A stretch of 64,000 nt of DNA from Ctenosaura bakeri (taxonomy: Eukaryota > Chordata > Lepidosauria > Squamata > Iguanidae), in assembly GCA_948474755.1 (NCBI GenBank), contig CAOLHI010002114.1, positions 225,324 to 289,323 on the forward strand, written 5' to 3'. The notes under the pieces are model-generated. The model did no database searches. It worked only from the letters and a program-made list of their open reading frames with translations, and was not told the origin of the DNA. This document shows positions 22,830 to 34,916 of this stretch, piece after piece (position 1 is the stretch's first letter; every line of letters begins with the position of its first letter). The position numbers and the translations under genes are program-made.

Positions 22830-23950
22830 AAAAATGCCTCCCTATAGGATAATTATTGGCCATTCTCCAGTACTGCATTTTTGGGCAGGGTTCTGGAATG
22901 TGCAGTGGCCTTCCAGCTCCAGGGTTTTCTGGGCAAGTCTGATTATTTCACTGCATTTCAATCTGGCTTCATGCCTGGTCAACTTTGCTCACCTTCGTGG
23001 ATGGCCTATCCTAGGAACTAGTCAGGGGAAGTGTGTCCCTGTTGGTTTTGCTGGAACTCTCAGCAGCATTCAGTACCATCAACCATGGTACTTCTGGGCC
23101 ATCTTCCTAGGATGGGGCTTAAAGGCACTGTTTTTCAGTAACTCTGTTTCTTCCTGTAGAGGGGACCCAGAAAGTGGTGTTGGGGGACTACTGCTTGATT
23201 CCTTGGCCATTGGCTTGTGTAATCCCACAAGCTTTGTTTTGTCCCTGTGTCGTTTAACATACACATGATACCACTGGAAGACGTTGTCCAGAGTGCTGGG
23301 GTCACATGTCACTAGTATACTAATGACACTCAGCTCTATTAACTTTTTCCATCTAATTTCAAGGAAGCTGTTTCTGTGCTAAACAGGTGCCTGGCAGCTG
23401 TAATGGATGAGATAACATCAAACAAGTTGAAGCTTAATCCAGACAAGACAGAGGTTCTCCTGGTCAGTTGTAAAGCAGATCAAAGAACAGAGATTCAGCC
23501 TAAATTGGATGGGATTACAATCTCTCTAAAGATGCAGGCCTGCAGCTTGGATATACTCCTGGATTCAGACATGGTCAGGTTTGTGTGGTGGACTGGAGTG
23601 CATTTCCACAGTTAAATCTAGTGAACCAGCTGTGCCTGTTCCATGAGATGTCTGATTTAGATGGGGTGACACATGCCTCCATTACATCCCAATTGGGATA
23701 GTATGACACACTCTATGTGGGGACTGCCTTTGAAGAGTGTTTGGAAACTTCAACTGGTCCAAAGAGCTGCAGACAGATTACTAAAGGATGCTGGGAATAT
23801 ACAACTGCCTTGTTGCAACAGCTCCTTTGGCTGCTGATCTGTTTCAAGGCACAATTCAAAGTGTTGGTTTTGATCGATAAAGCCTTATATGACTAAACCC
23901 AGGCTATTTGAAGCTTTGCTTGCCTGAGTTGCCTCAATCATTTAGAATCC
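22830..23950 (+). mobile_element. L2 LINE reverse-transcriptase remnant
   Basis: Several frames in succession follow the L2 RT order on the plus strand: FQSGFMPGQ (family FQSGFRPGHSTE) near 22960; LLVLLELSAAFSTINH (family LLDLSAAFDTVDH) near 23040-23085; KVVLGDYC near 23170; HTHD.TTGRRCPEC in place of the 'NIYMKPLGEVV' block near 23255-23295; a decayed YADDTQL region near 23320; then VLNRCLAAVMDE and NKLKLNPDKTEVLLVSCKA (23376-23480). Later pieces match 'RLQLVQ.AA.RLL ... APL..LPV.FRAQFKVLVL'. Multiple frameshifts and stops make it a dead copy; no target duplication found. Confidence 0.85.
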
Positions 23951-25086
23951 TGGTCTTCCAGAGTCATAAGTAACATAGAATGAGCAGACATCCATTTCCA
24001 TGGGCCAATTCTGCTATTAGACCAAGTGGGGCCATCACTGGGGGCACCTGATGCAAGGACCTAGTAACAAAGCATTGGAGAAGATTGCTGGCTGTCCTGT
24101 TGCCTGCTCTGCAGCTCCTAAGGTTCAGGAACAGTAAAGGACACTGTGTCATTGTCAATACTGGAGAAAGATTCAACTGTCTGTCCAGTCACTTTTTGAA
24201 CATAGAAATGGAAAGAGGCCCAATCTCATCCAGTGGCAAACTATTATTTGAAGGACAATGAGAATGTGATAGAGGGAGGAGGTCCAAATGAATGTAGCCC
24301 ATTTTGCTTCCTACCCGAGTCTAATTACCTGAGGGGAGCAAGGAAGATGACTGAATAGGGCTCAGATTCAAATACCATGTTGGGACCTTTTTCAAAAATA
24401 CAGTTAGAAAGATGTTTCATTGAGCTGTAACCACCATCACTTCTACCACATTTTACCATTTATAAACTTCTGCAGTATGTTCAATTTTATAAAACTCCAA
24501 GAAGATTCTATCCAGGAGCCTTGCAATCACTACATCTGACAGGACAAAGGTGAAGCAATGGAATGCCTACTTTCAAGTCTATCTATAGAATGGATTGAAA
24601 GAGGCTATATTTACACCTTCTACGTGCATCCCTCTAGCCATCAATTATTGATCCACCCACTGTGTACTATTTGGGTATGGTGGGGTCACTTCACAAACTG
24701 CATTTTCCATCAAGTGATATTTCCCTGTGGGTACACAGGTCAGGAAGCCAAAATACAAGGTGTCTTGAGGTATGTACACTGCTCAAACACATCTGTGCCA
24801 TCATTCACATGTTACAAAGTGCATCCTTTTGATGATATGGAAAGAAATCTAAACACTGGGAAGAGTCAGGTGTGCAATGGCCCTTTGACAATGTGGTAAG
24901 TATCTGAACCTCCAAATCACAAATCGCTCTGACTAACTTACAGGCTAATTCAAAGAGTCATCAAAATGCATTTATTTGCTTGGTCAGGTTTTGGCTTTGA
25001 ACAGGATTAAACATGACCAGAAGACCTCTACAACAGTGCAGAGATACAAATCTTTGACTCTTTATCCTCACAAGTGAGAACAAATA
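23951..25086. other. Unassigned
   Basis: No named repeat. A short CR1-like string (AACATAGAAATGGAAAGAGG) near 24199 is too short to call. A 113-codon plus-strand frame at 24558-24899 has no recognised domain. Confidence 0.35.
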
Positions 25087-25148
25087 ATTATAGTAGTTGT
25101 ATTCTTCCTGGGGGAAAATTATAGTAGTTGTATTCTTCCTGGGGGAGA
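25087..25148 (+). repeat. 31-bp tandem duplication
   Basis: ATTATAGTAGTTGTATTCTT plus CCTGGGGGAAA is repeated head to tail (25087-25117 and 25118-25148) with almost no difference, so the duplication is recent relative to nearby repeats. Confidence 0.95.
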
Positions 25149-25199
25149 AAATAAATACTCTTCCACCCTATTCTACCTATACTCAAATGTCTCAAAATG

Positions 25200-25345
25200 C
25201 TACAGCAGAATTATTCTGTGGAGAAAAATATCTGAGAGGAGGGTGCCAAAAAATATTTTTTACTCTGAAAACAGGTTTCTTCTGCAGGAAACAGTGTTTT
25301 CAGTATAGGAATCAATTTTCTGTGCGGGATCAATGGAAAAGACCA
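25200..25345. repeat. TTTTCTGCACAGAAAA-type repeat, weak copy
   Basis: Variants of the motif are spaced through the segment: AATTATTCTGTGGAGAAAAA, AACAGGTTTCTTCTGCAGGA, AACAGTGTTTTCAG and TTTTCTGTGCGGG. No clear ends. Grouped with copies at 2.9, 36.0, 45.8, 47.9 and 55.7 kb. Confidence 0.4.
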
Positions 25346-25743
25346 CATGTGTTTCTCTACATAATAACTCTTTCACAACAATTCAGGCTTTCTGAACACT
25401 AGGTGGAAAAGTGTGATTTACAGTGAGAAAATTCTTACTGGTCCTTCATTCTTCCTGAATGGGGTTTTAAACTGTCAGGAAACCTATTTTTTTGATATGG
25501 TAACAAATACTTATGAATATTATTTCCCCCATTACAATGAATTAAGTAGATATTTACATTTTAGTAGGGATGTTTGCAGGGAGTTGTAGCTACACCTATG
25601 CCACAGAACACCTTATGAAGAAAGCTGGTCTGGCTTCTTCCCTTACAGTTTTTACCAGCTGGCAAAGATTGTTTCATTCAGCACTTGGTAACTGATCTTG
25701 CTTGCTGAATGAAGGGTTCTAACTGGGGCAGGTACTGTATTTT

Positions 25744-25990
25744 TAATGGGTTTCTTAAATTTTATTTATTATATATTATATATACTATATGTGTACCATA
25801 TAGTAGTCATATATATGGTGCTCATGTATATTATATGAGTACCATGCACAACAGAATGATGGGATATAAATAAAATAAATAAATATTTAACAAACATGTC
25901 CTCTGCTCCCTGAGACATCTTCTCTTCAAATGGAAAAAAGAGGGTTTTGTCATACATATATGAGAATATATATACACACACACACACTGA
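25744..25990. repeat. AT-rich tract, LINE-like tail and (AC)n
   Basis: TATATA-rich DNA (25765-25830) is followed by GGGATATAAATAAAATAAAT (25860 onward), the plus-strand tail typical of reptile L2/CR1 elements, and then by (TA)n(CA)n at 25962-25988. The LINE body is not recognisable. Confidence 0.5.
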
Positions 25991-26489
25991 TCAAGATCAA
26001 TAAGGGAAAAAAATGTCAAATTAACACAACCCTTCCACAATCTGGCTTCCTTGAGATGTCTCGGCATTCAAGTCTTAACCTCTATTACTATTGGGAATGC
26101 TCCTTGAGAATCTGAAGGCCTAAACATCTGCAATGATCCAGTTTTGGGAACAATAAATTAGTGAAATGCGTATCACCCCAAGATGTTCTTTCCAAGAGTT
26201 TTTTTCCTTACTTCAGTGATGGAAGTTCAGTGTTCTACCACATCAGTAAACTATGTCTCTTCACATTCCCCCAGCGGGCCTATTGGGCTGTCCATCTTGT
26301 TTTTAAATGCTATCATATTGGTTTGACTTGTGGAAACTCTGACTGGGACACCTCCATGTTACACCGCAATCAACAGCCCTACTCAGGTCTTGAAAACTCA
26401 GCTTCCTTCATAGAGTCAATCTACCTGTTGTACTTTCTTCTTGTTTTCCTGCTGCCTTCCACATCACTAAGCATAATTGTCTTTTCTAA

Positions 26490-26885
26490 GGCCCTTTTTG
26501 CATGACATTCACCATGCGAAAGGGCCTCTGGAGTGTTGCTCAATTGCGAGGAGCCGTCCACATGATGTCCTCGCAATTGTGCAATGCTGCTGGGGCCGGC
26601 AGGCTCTGATCACATACTATTTCATTTTTGGCGTCTAGCTGAAAATGGTGCATGATCACACATTGCTCCAGGCCTCATGTGCACTCATTCTTCCTACCCC
26701 AGTGCGACCTGGGAAAATCCCAGGCTGTGCTATGGAAGGAAGAGGAGGAGCCCTCACGCTGCCTGCTCGCTAGCAGGCAGCGGCTGCAGAGCTGAAGCAG
26801 TGGGGATGCGAGAGCCTCTCTCAAGAGGCTGCTTGTGTAATCCCCGCACCCCAGCGCTGTGAAAAGGTAAGGTGTGAAAAGGGTC
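26490..26885 (-). mobile_element. GC-TIR element, copy 2 (TSD TAA)
   Basis: A 396-bp GC-rich block: left end GGCCCTTTTTGCATGACATT, right end GGTGTGAAAAGGGTC, flanked by TAA on both sides (26487-26489, 26886-26888). Shared internal parts with copy 1: a hairpin near the left end (TTGCGAGGAGC ... TCCTCGCAATTG), ATTTTTGGC..CTGAAAATGG.GC and a GGAAGGAAGAGGAGG run. Orientation as copy 1, opposite to copies 3-5. Confidence 0.8.
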
Positions 26886-26888
26886 TAA

Positions 26889-29800
26889 GTCATCTTTTTT
26901 TCATAGTATGTCCAAAGTGCAGTCCAGGAACCCTCATGTAAAACAAAAAATGTGAATACTCTGTCCCATTATCATCAATGGACACAATGTGTGTGCACCA
27001 TACCAGTATGTGTGCCCAGTGCATCCATTGTCAATGTGACACAAGGCTTTGTAGAACCTAAAATTCCTGTGTGTGGAGGTTGTACCAGCAGAAAATGCAC
27101 TGTACAACACTCTCAGTTCAGTCATCTTAGGGCTATCCATACACTGACACAATTTTCATTCTAGGGATAGGTAAATGTGCCAGGCATTCTGTAGACTCCC
27201 TTCTTTCCCAGCTCCTCTCTGAGTCAGTTCTTTGCTGATTTTTTTAAAAGTATTATTTGGTAGACCTGATACAATGGAAGACAGGATCCAACAATGGACT
27301 GCTGTTGATAGAAATCCAGTAGATTTGGGATGGAGCAAACACTTTTCCTCTGTGCACCCTGAACCTGGTCCTTGAAAGGTGGGAAATCCCCAGAGCTAGT
27401 TTTTGGATGGCATAGGAAACTGCAGGGGAGGGAAGGGGAGGAAATCCATGCTGGATTTCACCTGAAGTGCTAGATCTGGTCAGAACTGGCAAACCTGATT
27501 TTTTGAAAAACTTTTGTCAAAATTCATATCTGGACTGCAGCTTTCAAAATTCAAAGTGATCCAGATTCCCCTTTGAGAATCAAGTTTCATGTTTCTGGAA
27601 CTCTGAGAATCTTAACATCATTGTTTAAAATGCATCATCAAGAGCTAAGTACTCTCCTGCTGACCAAGAGTACAGGATTAAGACACTGAGCACTTTATAA
27701 AACTGCATCTTTGCAACTGATACTCTATCGTGCAAAGCAAATATCTTCTCCCTTTTTGTATGTGTACCTACATGCACAAGCACACAGGCAAACAGAAGTA
27801 AATGAGACATGGCTAATTGTCTTTGCTGCAAGATGGGGTTTTTTAAATCAATTATCACAGATTTCTTTTTTCCTTTTCAAAGCTAATATTCAAAACAACT
27901 CAAAGAAATCTAATTCAGTTGAAATGAATTTAGGGAATTTAGGGAAATTGTTAAATCCATAAATTGAGATTTAGAAATGCTTGCTTTCTTTAGCTTCTGA
28001 CAAATACAAACAGAAAGAGTGAGAAAGAGAGAGAGAGAGATTCTACCATGCCCTTTTCTTAGATGTTCAGGTTTGTCTAAGAAATCTTTTTAGTACAAGG
28101 ATTTTGCAGTGTAGCCTAAATTAGCTGTTATAAATTTTGGCCTTTTCCCACACTTACTTATTCATGTGTTTTTGTTTTGTTTTGTTTTTACAAGGCACAA
28201 TCAAAGCTTTGAAATTAAAGCAGAATGTCTACAGTAAATAAAACCTATTTGAGATTTTTTTCTCCCCATTAATTACATATATTTAATGGAGCAAAATATT
28301 CTCAGTATTTTGAGAATGATAATTATTTTCTCTCAGATTGCTTGTATTATTCTTTTTATAAAAAGTTCATATTTGTTCTTTCTAAAACTTAAAAAAGATT
28401 TTTGTACTAGCTGGTGTAACACCACCCCCTGCTGTTCACCATCAACAGTAAAGTTTCATTCAAGTAACATTACCTGAACAAAATATATGCAAACAAAATG
28501 GGAAGAATGGATGCCGTTGTTGTTCTTCTGAACACATATATACTAATTGTTTTCATTTAAATTTGGCATTATGTAATTTGGTCAACTGATAAGATTTCTG
28601 CACTACTTCTGATCTTTAAAGAGCGATCAAAAAGTATGCTGTGATTTTTGTTTGTATGTTTAGAATGATTAACCAGATATCTGATTTGAATTTCAGGATG
28701 ACCTTCTCAAAATCCTAGGTATGATTTTGTGTCATAAAATGTATATGTTTTACTACCTGCTTCAAGAAATCTATTTAGCAATTTTAGTGCTCATGATGAT
28801 ATTTGGTCTGATTTCAATATCTTTTGATTGTGACAGAAGTAAATTAAGATATTATTGGCTTCAGGCAGCATTTGCGACAAAGATCGCTGTGAAATACTCC
28901 TGTTCACTATTTCAACTAGCCAACATTTCTCCACAATACTCCATTTCTATATATGTGTTTTTGATTTTCTCCTTTGTCCCAGGAGATCAGTATTCCATGG
29001 CTATTCAACTTGTTCAGTGTTCAGTCCTGGGTTTCTCTCCCAGTTATGATCTCCCCCTCTTCTTGTATCTCCTCAAATGCTGAGGTTTTCCTGAGGTTGC
29101 TGAAACCTTCCTTTTGTGTCTGGATGTTGTGATGATGATATAAAAGTAATAGCAGTCTATTCTACAGTTGGTGGAAAACTGCATTTCAGTAAAAATGTGC
29201 CAAAATTCACAATTTTCTTCATTCTCAGGATCCAAAGGACTTACGTGACCGTAGGAGAATCTGAAATTGACTAAAAACTGAGACAGATTGAAACTTGAGA
29301 CTGACTAAATCTGACAAACTTCTACATTCAAGTCCAGGACTATGGCTGGTTGAAAGCCTTACTTTCAACCCACATGTACTCAACCATGTTAGTGTCACAT
29401 TAGGAATTCCGTCTCTTTTATTCTGAGATGTCCCTTCTCCCTAATATCTCTGAAAGCCAGGCAAGTACAACACAGTCCCTCAGTACTAGAAATCGTTGTA
29501 GTGACTGAATCAAGCTTGTGCAAAGGCAAGAGAATGTTACAGTCTGCTTCTGAAAAAATTGCCAACATTTTCAAATTGTGTACCTGGGATGGAAAGAACA
29601 TGGGGATTTTTTTAAAAAAAAAACCCAGATGCCACGGAATTTGAAACTCTTAGATTTTCTGCCACCTTTGAATACTATATTAGTATTTATACATTTAAGA
29701 GACATTAATATACTTTTCTTAGTTTACCCTGACAGAAGGCCAGAAAAAACAAAAACATTTTTGTTTTCTCACATCTTTCAATTTAACCATGGCTGAAATC

Positions 29801-30007
29801 CTGTATCAGCTGTTGAGATAAGTATATTTAACTCAATAACTCCTGCTGACCTCCCACCTGATGGGAACATCATTCACCCATGGACTTCCTTCTCTCCGTG
29901 CAACTGATACCTGCTGAAGTAGGTTTGTTGGGAAGCTACAATAATGGCAACATTGTCACATCATTACTAAGTAGTAATCGCAAATACAAAACCGTTAAGG
30001 ATATTTG
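26889..30007. other. Unassigned, about 3.1 kb
   Basis: No LINE, SINE or MITE was named. An (AG)n microsatellite lies at about 28020-28040 and a (TTTTG)n tract at about 28170-28190. The 28490-28720 part is repeat-free and CpG-poor. A 120-codon frame at 28721-29083 (plus) is rich in hydrophobic residues but has no recognised family. Confidence 0.35.
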
Positions 30008-30225
30008 GGCTTAAATACCCTAAATGTGCCAGATCTTGTCTGATCTTGGAAGCTAAGCAGGGTCAGCTTTGTTCTTGGATGGGAGCCTGCTAATTTTGCT
30101 GTACCATGTGCTGTAGGCTATATTTCAGAGAAAGGACATGGCTAAACCACCTCTGAATATTCCTTACCAAAGAAAACCCTGGGTAATTCACAAGGTCACC
30201 AAAGGTCAACGGGCACATACATACA
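30008..30225 (+). mobile_element. 5S-rRNA-derived SINE, copy 2
   Basis: GATCTTGTCTGATCTTGGAA, GCTAAGCAGGGTCAG, TTCTTGGATGGGAGCCTGC and GTGCTGTAGGCT follow 5S rRNA. In this copy the box A, intermediate and C elements are better kept than at 17.4 kb. The body GAGAAAGGACATGGCTAAAC, CCACCTCTGAATATTCC and a GGTCACCAAAGGTCAAC tail follow. A retroposon with an internal pol III promoter, not a 5S gene. Confidence 0.9.
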
Positions 30226-30561
30226 CATTTTGTATTCATGATCACTGCTTATTAGATCAAAACTAGCATTTTCAATTGTGCCTAGAAACAGACCAGCAAC
30301 CAGTTCAGCTGTAGCAACAAGGGAGTTGTGTGTTCCCTGTAACCAGCATCCACTAGCAATTTCTTATTGTTTATGAGAGTCCCACTCAGTTCAGTGGAAC
30401 TTATTGCCAGGTAATTATGCATAGGTATGTAGCCATAATCACAAAACATGCCTCTTTCATTTCTGAATTTGGCTCAGAAAATACAGTATGTCCTGTTTAT
30501 TTTAACTTTCAGTTCTTTACGGTCCCTAATTTCTCTCTTCTCACCCCCATTTTGTGAATGC

Positions 30562-30580
30562 ATATATATATATATATATT
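30562..30580 (+). repeat. (AT)n microsatellite
   Basis: About nine uninterrupted AT units. Confidence 0.9.
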
Positions 30581-30595
30581 GGTAAAAACACTTGA

Positions 30596-30827
30596 GGCCC
30601 CTTTACACTACACAGTTATAGTGTGCTATGATTCCACCTTAACTGTCCTGGGTGCATCACACGGAATTCTGCAATTTGTAGTTTGGTGAGGAACTAGAGC
30701 TCTCTGGCCAGAAATTCTAAATAATCTTCTCAGAACTGCAAATCCCAGGATACTAGGATACCATAGATGTTGTCATGGAAGTTAGAGGAGAATCATATTG
30801 TTATAACTGTGCAGTATAAAAGGTCCC
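30596..30827. mobile_element. Older palindromic MITE related to PAL200
   Basis: Left end GGCCCCTTTACACTACACAG and TTATAGTGTGCTATGATTCC; right end ATTGTTATAACTGTGCAGTA and TAAAAGGTCCC. The centre has TTTGTAGTTTGGTGAGG and AGAGCTCTCTGGC. Same subfamily as 17.7 and 38.0 kb. Confidence 0.75.
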
Positions 30828-31339
30828 TAGGAAAACAACAAAGGAGACAACGATTGTTAGAGGACTTCCTTCTCCCAGTTCTTTCCACCCACTGAATTCA
30901 ACATGTTGAAAAATGAACTAGGTCTTTTCTACTATGGTTCAAAGGCTGAGGAATTGCTTCCATTGGGGTACTCTCTCCACTGTGTCAAACTCCAGAAAAG
31001 CAACTGCCTGGTCTCCCAGTGTCATGTTTAAGCGTTCAAACTGCTATACCACATTGACTCTCATAAGTGAATTAGGTTGTGCCTATTAAAATCAAATTCC
31101 AAGATTCCTTCATCTTTAATGTGAATATCCACCTTCATTCTTAACGTATTCCATAACCCCCTTTTTGCTGGAATCTAGGGAGGAACGATAAATTACAAGA
31201 TTTCTGATTGTTATCTTTCCTGTATATTTATTATGAAGCAGCCATTAGAAGTCACCTCTAGAAACAGGATTTCAGGTTAAGTAATCCACTTATTTGAATA
31301 CATTTGCACTTCTTTTTCTTATCATTTTGTTACCAGATG
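30828..31339. other. Unassigned
   Basis: No gene or named repeat seen. Confidence 0.4.
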
Positions 31340-31595
31340 ATGCCTCTTCCTCTCTCCCTCCATGGCCAGGGCAGTGCATGGCTAGAATGGTGGGAAGGAA
31401 GGGCCTTTCATCTCCTTCTGAGCCCACACATGATGGAGTTGTGTCTGTCTCTTCTTCTCTCCCTCTGAGGTCAGGACAGTGGCATTTGGAATAGAGGTGA
31501 GGTCCTTTCCCCTGCTTCTGGGCCTAGGCACAGTGGAACTGTGTCTGCTTCTTCTCTCCCTCCACAGTCAAGACAGTGGCAGATGGAATAGAACG
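31340..31595 (+). repeat. Minisatellite, about 98-bp period, 2.6 units
   Basis: Units share a TCTTCTCTCCCTC start, a GGNCAGGRCAGTG block, GGAATAGA, then GGGCCTTTC/GGTCCTTTC, CCTTCTGAGCCC/GCTTCTGGGCC and ATGGAGTTGTGTCTG/GTGGAACTGTGTCTG. Copies start near 31345, 31450 and 31547. Divergence among units is visible, so the array is not new. Confidence 0.75.
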
Positions 31596-31879
31596 GTTTG
31601 AATGTTAGTTAATTGATCCTATGCGGGCAACCTTTCTGTTTTTATTTCAGCTTTCCTGCCACTTGGGTGGCTGCTTTCTTTAATTTAACTTACCTGAGAT
31701 GAGTCCAGCTGTTCAGTTCTCATACAGAAAGTGCTGGTCCTGTCAAAGTTAAGGGCAAAGTCTACTACAATCACCTGCAGATTGCTATTCCCAACCTGCA
31801 TGAGATATCATCACACGCTATGCCAGTGATAGGAGACAGCTCATGCTCCAGGACTCAATATCTTGGCCTTAAGGGACTT

Positions 31880-32160
31880 AGAACTTACCTTGGACTTACA
31901 GAGCTGAGTTTGTTTAGCTAGGAAAAGAGAGGACTGAGAGGTGATATGATAGTTATCTTTAATTATCTGCAGAAATGTCATGTAGAAAATGGAATAACTT
32001 GTTTTCTGCTGTTCCAGAAACTAGAATGAGAACCAATTACAAGTACAGGGGCTATATGGGTATCTTTCAGGAATACTGCAACTGTTTATTCCTGCATGGC
32101 ATGGGGTAAGATTCAATGGCCCATGTGAACTCTTCCAACATTACAATCCTATGATTCCCC
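31880..32160 (+). mobile_element. CR1 LINE 3' end
   Basis: Plus-strand CR1 C-terminus and tail: GGACTGAGAGGTGATATGAT followed by AGTTATCTTTAATTATCTGC (family RGDMIAIFKYL), a decayed R.NGxKL-like part near 32010-32040, and the terminal CTCTTCCAACATTACAATCC and TATGATTC at 32130-32157. 5'-truncated. Confidence 0.75.
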
Positions 32161-32524
32161 CACCCTGCATCATACTAAGTCCTAATGCCAACATTTTCCC
32201 AAACCTTGTTTTGCACATGGTAGTCTTGAAATGTGGAAGTATGCTTGTATGGAGTACCAGCACTGAGTGAAACTGTGGACTAAGGTGGTACAGATTTCTG
32301 AAGCCCAAATACTTGAAAAAAGAGAAACAAAGAAGAATTATATTGAGAAAGGGCCTTGGATCATACTAAGGGCTTTCTGGTCCCTTGACACCATAAGAGG
32401 GGCTTCTATGTCATGCAGCATATGCTCCTCTAACTCAAACCCACGTTCAATGAGGAATCTTTGAGGTGCAAAACTGGAAAGCATCCTCCAACCTTACTCT
32501 GTGCATCATGAGCATTCATGGAGC

Positions 32525-32690
32525 TGAATTCTTTGCAGAGTCTTAAGTAGAGTAAACCCAATGAATCAATGGGATTTACATAAAGACTCACCATTTAGTA
32601 ACTGATTCAGTTCTACTGAATAGTTCTACTTAATCTATTCTACTCTAGTTGGGATTACCAATATGAATGAGACCATAAGAATCATGTGGA
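32525..32690. repeat. Palindromic lizard repeat, decayed
   Basis: GTAGAGTAAACCCAATGAAT and CAATGGGATTTAC form an inverted pair, and a further TTCTACTGAATAG ... TTCTACTCTAGTTGGGA part follows. It resembles a common squamate palindromic repeat with AGTAGACCCATTGAA arms. Family name unknown to me. Confidence 0.4.
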
Positions 32691-34437
32691 ACTAAAGAAG
32701 AAACACATTCTATTTAAAAGAGATAGCTGTTTCTCTTCTTTGAGTGAGTACTTCTTGCAGAGTAGTTCACATGTCAAGAGTAAAGTAACTGGCAGTAGCT
32801 CTTCCTCATTGCCAATAACTCATGTTGCTTCATGAAATGCTGTTTTGGACATAACAAGGAAACAATTTCACATATGTAAATTTTAACTCTCTCTCTCTCT
32901 TTCTCTCTCTCTCTTATATATATATAAACACACATATGAATTAACAATTTGAAGTAACAAAATCTTCCTGCATATATGATTTTGTTAATTCAGATTGTTG
33001 ACAATGAATGAAAATGCAGATATATTCCACTTATGTACTCCTTTCTCCTTTCTTCCTTTGAAGATCTACCATGAGAACAAAATTAGTGTCCTATGTAACA
33101 GAGGTTAACGTGAACATTTTTGTTCTGTTCTTCTTTGTGTAAATTTTTCTTTTTGAAAACATTAACAAAAAATTCAAAAAGAACAAAGACTAAAGTAAGA
33201 GTCAAAAGCTCTCTCTTGACTGTGACCAGCTGGTAGGCAGGGTAAAGCCAAGCTAACAATTACCCAGCCTGTGTTTTGAAATACTGCATAGAAATGAATA
33301 GAGGACCTGACTGAAAACACAACCTAAAGTCTGGTAGATTTGATGTAGATTAAGAGATGTGCTTTGAGTGCTGGTCTTAGTATGACTTAAACAGCTGGAT
33401 ACAGGGTGGAGAGCATTTTCATCAGAGAAACCATGACTCTGGAATGCTTCTCCCCTGTTGGCCTGACAGACTATGAAGCCATTTACCTCCAGGGCACAGT
33501 GTAACTCTTGTCTCTTTCCTTCTTTCTTTTGCCGGAGGGCTTTATTCAGGACGATATGTCTAATGTACCCTGGGAAATTCTTCAAAGAGTGAACATTGGT
33601 CATCAACATGAGTTTTTCTGTGTGCTTGAATTATGTACATAGTCTCAGACAATATGAACTTGGTTCCATAAATCTAACTAAAATTCCAGAGTTAAACTTA
33701 CATCTGCCTCAGCATAATCCATCGTGGCAAAACGATATCTAACATGTAGCTTTGGGATTCAAAGGGATAGGTACCGGCATGTATTTATTTATAATTCAAT
33801 CTTCAGATATTCATGACTATCATCCATATTTAAGTCAGGGACAGGGTCAAATCCAGTCCTCATGGCATCCTAATCCATATCTGGGGTTCCTGAAATGACC
33901 ATGCACTCCTCCCCTCTGACTGAAACAAGCAAAACTACAAATGCATCCACTCATATGTCCCAAATATTTAAATGAACCATATATTATTTGATTGAAGTCA
34001 ACCATCAAAACACCCACTAAGTCATTCACTGTCATTATATACTTGCTTGAGCAGAGTCTGTGTGGTATTTAATCTGTTTTTGGTTCTCTTAGAACTGTAG
34101 TTCCCAAACAGTGAAATACAGCCACAAAGAAACATGCTTTGTAAATCCACATCATCCCACTTTGTCAGCTAGATGGGTGCTCATATACAGCTAGTCAAAG
34201 AGATTACAATGGGGCAAATTACATTTCATGTAGCTTACCATTTGCAAACTTGCAGTGCCAGTGTATAAATTAAACACTGCTGTTAAAAAGACAATAGCAC
34301 TCAATAAAGTTGAAGGCTGTAGGAAAAGAAGATGACCATGTTACAGATGGATAGATTTTGTCAAAGCAGCCATGACCCTGAGTTTGCAAGATCAGAGTGT
34401 GACTATTAATAATTGGGACTCCTGAAGGTCTCTCTTT
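32691..34437. other. Mostly unassigned
   Basis: A (CT)n(TA)n microsatellite at about 32888-32927. A 118-codon minus-strand frame (33609-33253) opens MLMTNVHSLKNFPGY; I recognise no domain, signal peptide or membrane segment in it, and no splice or promoter context. No repeat was named in the rest. Confidence 0.35.
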
Positions 34438-34593
34438 GGCCATTTCAGCACTAGGCTGTTATAGCACTATTATTCCACTTTCAGCATCCTATGGAATCCT
34501 GGGGTTTGCAGTTTAGGGAGAGGCCGGCCGGCCCCATCCAACATCCATAGGATGTTGAAAATGGAATAATAGAGCTAGAGTGCTGAAATTGCC
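34438..34593. mobile_element. PAL200 MITE with shortened centre
   Basis: Left end GGCCATTTCAGCACTAGGCT, right end AGTGCTGAAATTGCC. The long arms are kept (CACTATTATTCCACTTTCAG / GAAAATGGAATAATAG). The centre is replaced by GGCCGGCCGGCC, a CG-rich palindrome not seen in other copies. Right flank TTA, left flank TTT. Confidence 0.8.
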
Positions 34594-34916
34594 TTAGATG
34601 AGGTTACCATAAATCAAAGCTCACCCGATGGCAAGCAACAAATGGGGACGGAGTCAGGGATTTCTGTTCTGTAATCTTTCTCGCCACCACAGAAAAGAAA
34701 AAAAAAATTATAGAAATAAGCAGCAAATGTATCTTATCAGTCTCTCTGTCACATTTCTAGCATGGCTTTTACCTAGAGATTCAGGAGAATATGGATGAAA
34801 CTATCTTCTTCTGTCCTCACAAGCATTCTGGGAGTTAGGCCTGTCTGAGTAAAGCTTTATAGATGAGCAAACCTAGATCTAAACATCTCTCTTTTAATAG
34901 CTTTGCTGTTGCTATT

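Noticed and set aside
22834..23268. 144-codon frame as a membrane protein gene
   Set aside because: The region follows L2 reverse transcriptase in neighbouring frames; the hydrophobic peptide is an out-of-frame reading.
30008..30120. 5S rRNA gene
   Set aside because: The first third is degenerate, there is no terminator, and a SINE body follows; the same arrangement occurs at 17.4 kb.
33253..33609. 118-codon minus-strand frame as a small gene
   Set aside because: No recognisable family, signal peptide or conserved motif; in this much sequence frames of this size are expected by chance. Kept only as a note.
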